A DNA stretch of 5,059 nt, taken from positions 1-5,059 of the forward strand of contig CAMLLK010000100.1 in assembly GCA_946480885.1 (NCBI GenBank), given 5' to 3'. How positions within the stretch are numbered: position 1 is the stretch's first letter; each line of letters starts with the position of its first letter. Of the stretch, positions 3,334 through 5,059 are shown in pieces. The DNA comes from an uncultured Thermoproteales archaeon. Its GTDB lineage: Archaea > Thermoproteota > Thermoprotei > Thermoproteales > Thermoproteaceae. Below the pieces are notes generated by a model, which made no database searches, was not told the DNA's origin, and saw only the letters and a program-made list of their open reading frames with translations. Position numbers and translations under genes: made by a program.

Positions 3334-5015
3334 GTGGACTTAAAGACAATTGGTTTAAAGACGGGGCTAGAGATCCACATACAGTTAAACACAAAGAGGA
3401 AGTTGTTCTGCCACTGTCCGCCAGTATTGAGAGACGACGAGCCGCATTTTAGAATTGAGAGGAGGCTACATATCTCTCTTAGTGAACTAGGCGCCGTGGA
3501 CCCCGCCGTGGAGTGGGAGGTGAGGAAGAAGAGGCGGTATGTGTATGAGGGGTATAGAGACTCCACTTGTTTAGTAGAGCTAGACGAAGAGCCGCCTCAC
3601 CTCCCCGACGAAGAGGCGTTAGTCACAGCTGTGGCGGTGGCTAAGATTTTTAACGCAAAGCTCTTCGACGAGATACACGTAATGCGGAAGATTGTTGTAG
3701 ATGGCTCAAACGTCTCTGGCTTCCAGAGGACTATGTTAGTGGCGTATGGCGGGAGGGCGAAAATCCTAGGCTACGACATTGGGGTCGAGACTATAGCTCT
3801 TGAAGAAGACGCTGCGAGGAAAATAAAGGATGAGGGCAAGTATATCTACTATCGATTAGATAGATTAGGCATTCCCCTCGTAGAGATAGCCACTGTGCCT
3901 ATGTCCTACACGCCGCAGGAGGTAGAAGAAGTGGCGTGGATTATTGGGTATAGTGTAAAAATCACAGGAAGGGCCAAGAGGGGAGTTGGGACAGTGCGTC
4001 AAGACGTCAATGTGTCAATTGCCCAGGGGGCTAAGACGGAGATCAAAGGCGTGCCCGACCTATCTCTAATTCCAAAAGTAATTGAATACGAAGCCATGAG
4101 GCAGTTAAACCTTCTTAAGATTAGAGATGAGTTGAAGAGACGAGGCGTCGCTAAGTTAGAGTTGTCTATAATAGATGTCTCCGACGTGTTTAGAAATACG
4201 AAGTCTAAAATTGTGAGGAATATATTAGACAGAGGGGGGGTCGTGCTGGGCGTAAAGACGCCTGGCTTTAGTAAACTTCTGGGCTTTGAGATTCAGCCGG
4301 GGCGTAGATTCGGCTCTGACTTAGCCGACTACGTCAGAGCTTGGACTGAGCTAGGAGGTCTGATCCACAGCGACGAACTGCCTGGCTATGGAATATCAGC
4401 TGATGAGGTGAGACACGCAGCGGCGAAGATGGGCGTAGATAGTTTTGTCTTATTGATGGGGACTGAGGAGAGAGAGTTGTTTGAAGCCGCCAGGGTGGTG
4501 GTGGATAGATTAAACGCGGCGTTTGAGGGCGTGCCCGAGGAGACTAGAGCGGCGAATCCAGACGGCACTACTAGATTTCTAAGGCCTAGGCCCGGCGCGG
4601 CTAGGATGTACCCAGAGACCGACTTGCCGCCTGTGAAAATAACTTTTGAAATTGTCAAAGCGGCTGAGGAGGCGGCTAGGCGTACGTTAGACGCCAAGTT
4701 GGCAGAGTTGACGTCTATGGGGGTGAGTAAAGATTTAGCACTGCGTTTAATAAAGTCGCCGCATTTAGACAAATTTGAGGAATACGCCGCCCGTTTTAAA
4801 GACGTGTCGCCGCAGTTAATCGCCTCTATTTTAGTAAATACAGCCAAGGCTCTGACTAGAGAAGGGGTAGAGGTGTCTGAAGAGAAGTTATTGTCTATCT
4901 TCGACGCGCTTCAGAGGAGAGTTATAACTAAAGAGGCTGTTGAAGACATACTACGGAATTTAAAGCCAGGTGAGTCGGCAGAGGAGGCGGCTAGGAGACT
5001 AGGGCTTGTGAGACT
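3334..5015 (+). CDS. gatE: Glu-tRNA(Gln) amidotransferase subunit E, 3' end missing
   Basis: GatE is the GatB-like subunit of the archaeal GatDE complex. It phosphorylates the Glu of misacylated Glu-tRNA(Gln), which is then amidated with ammonia released by GatD, because most archaea lack GlnRS. About 560 codons are present. Seen: GLKTGLEIHIQLNT at 7-20, FCHCPP (C26, C28) and C79 as possible metal-site cysteines, LEEDAARK with E157-E158-D159, RLGIPLVEIAT as the GatB/E signature, RQDVNVSI from R222, and EIKGVPDLSLIPKVIEYE. From about 323 (RFGSDLADYVR) to about 425 (YPETDLPP) lies the AspRS-like GAD insertion that separates GatE from GatB. An alpha-helical tRNA-binding tail follows. GTG 3334 is the only start after the upstream TAA and fits its TATA box. 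Family length is a little over 600, so the C-terminus is lost where adapter sequence begins at 5016. No gatD is present in the window. Confidence 0.95.
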
Positions 5016-5059
5016 AGATCGGAAGAGCACACGTCTGAACTCCAGTCACGAACGGTTAT
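5016..5059 (+). other. Illumina TruSeq adapter plus probable i7 index: non-genomic
   Basis: Bases 5016-5049 match the 34-base TruSeq read-2 adapter, beginning AGATCGGAAGAGCACACGTC and ending CCAGTCAC. The final ten bases, GAACGGTTAT, lie where the i7 index is read. GAACGGTT followed by AT would be an 8-base index plus the first bases of the next adapter segment. In the gatE frame the adapter translates as DRKSTRLNSSH, a peptide well known as adapter contamination in protein databases. This is an untrimmed read-through at a contig end and should be removed. Confidence 0.97.

Noticed and set aside
3306..3566. An 87-codon N-terminal extension of KsgA
   Set aside because: It is antisense to conserved gatE coding sequence, resembles no KsgA N-terminus, and the TATA box supports GTG 3305.
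4386..4847. A 153-codon open frame on the minus strand inside gatE
   Set aside because: Low-complexity Ser/Ala/Leu antisense shadow of a strongly conserved gatE region; no promoter or recognisable domain.
1..5059. Mobile element, CRISPR array, defence or toxin-antitoxin system
   Set aside because: No terminal inverted repeats, transposase, spaced direct repeats or toxin-like pair were seen. The content is housekeeping translation genes.

Overview
The window looks like chromosomal DNA from a hyperthermophilic crenarchaeon of the Thermoproteales, most likely Pyrobaculum or a close relative. The evidence is archaeal-type translation genes (aRF1, S10, Taw3, GatE), TATA boxes 22-26 bp upstream of start codons with almost no leader (leaderless mRNAs), GTG starts, AGG/AGA-rich arginine codons, and a tRNA carrying more than one intron, including one at a non-canonical site. 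The genus call is an inference from protein flavour and gene style, not from a search.

Layout. 1-775 (-): 5' two-thirds of the archaeal release factor aRF1, running off the left edge. 844-1164 (+): ribosomal protein S10, divergent from aRF1, followed by an overlapping 57-residue one-span membrane protein (1164-1337). 1298-1537 (-): small winged-helix regulator, whose end overlaps the membrane protein gene tail to tail. 1568-2230 (-): Taw3/TYW3 wybutosine-pathway methyltransferase. 2282-2394 (+): tRNA-Gly(UCC) interrupted by a 24-nt and a 13-nt intron. One TATA palindrome at about 2256 sits 26 bp from both the Taw3 start and the tRNA 5' end. 2397-2632 (-): remnant of a zinc-ribbon (zf-TFIIB-like) gene whose pieces lie in three different frames. 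2568-3305 (-): KsgA/Dim1 16S rRNA dimethyltransferase. 3334-5015 (+): GatE, amidotransferase subunit for Gln-tRNA(Gln) formation, cut off by the end of real sequence.

Almost everything serves translation: termination, the small subunit, tRNA modification, a tRNA, rRNA methylation and tRNA amidation. The genes form three divergent pairs (aRF1/rpsJ, taw3/tRNA-Gly, ksgA/gatE) with very compact back-to-back promoters. There is no sign of a mobile element, CRISPR array or defence system, and no gap above 300 bases lacks a gene.

The last 44 bases (5016-5059) are not genomic. They match the Illumina TruSeq read-2 adapter followed by what looks like an index read, so the apparent end of GatE is an artefact. 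The most notable biological items are the twin-intron tRNA-Gly, the three-frame zinc-ribbon remnant overlapping ksgA, the shared or interlocked promoters, and the NIKD variant of the aRF1 NIKS motif. I found no convincing new multi-gene system.
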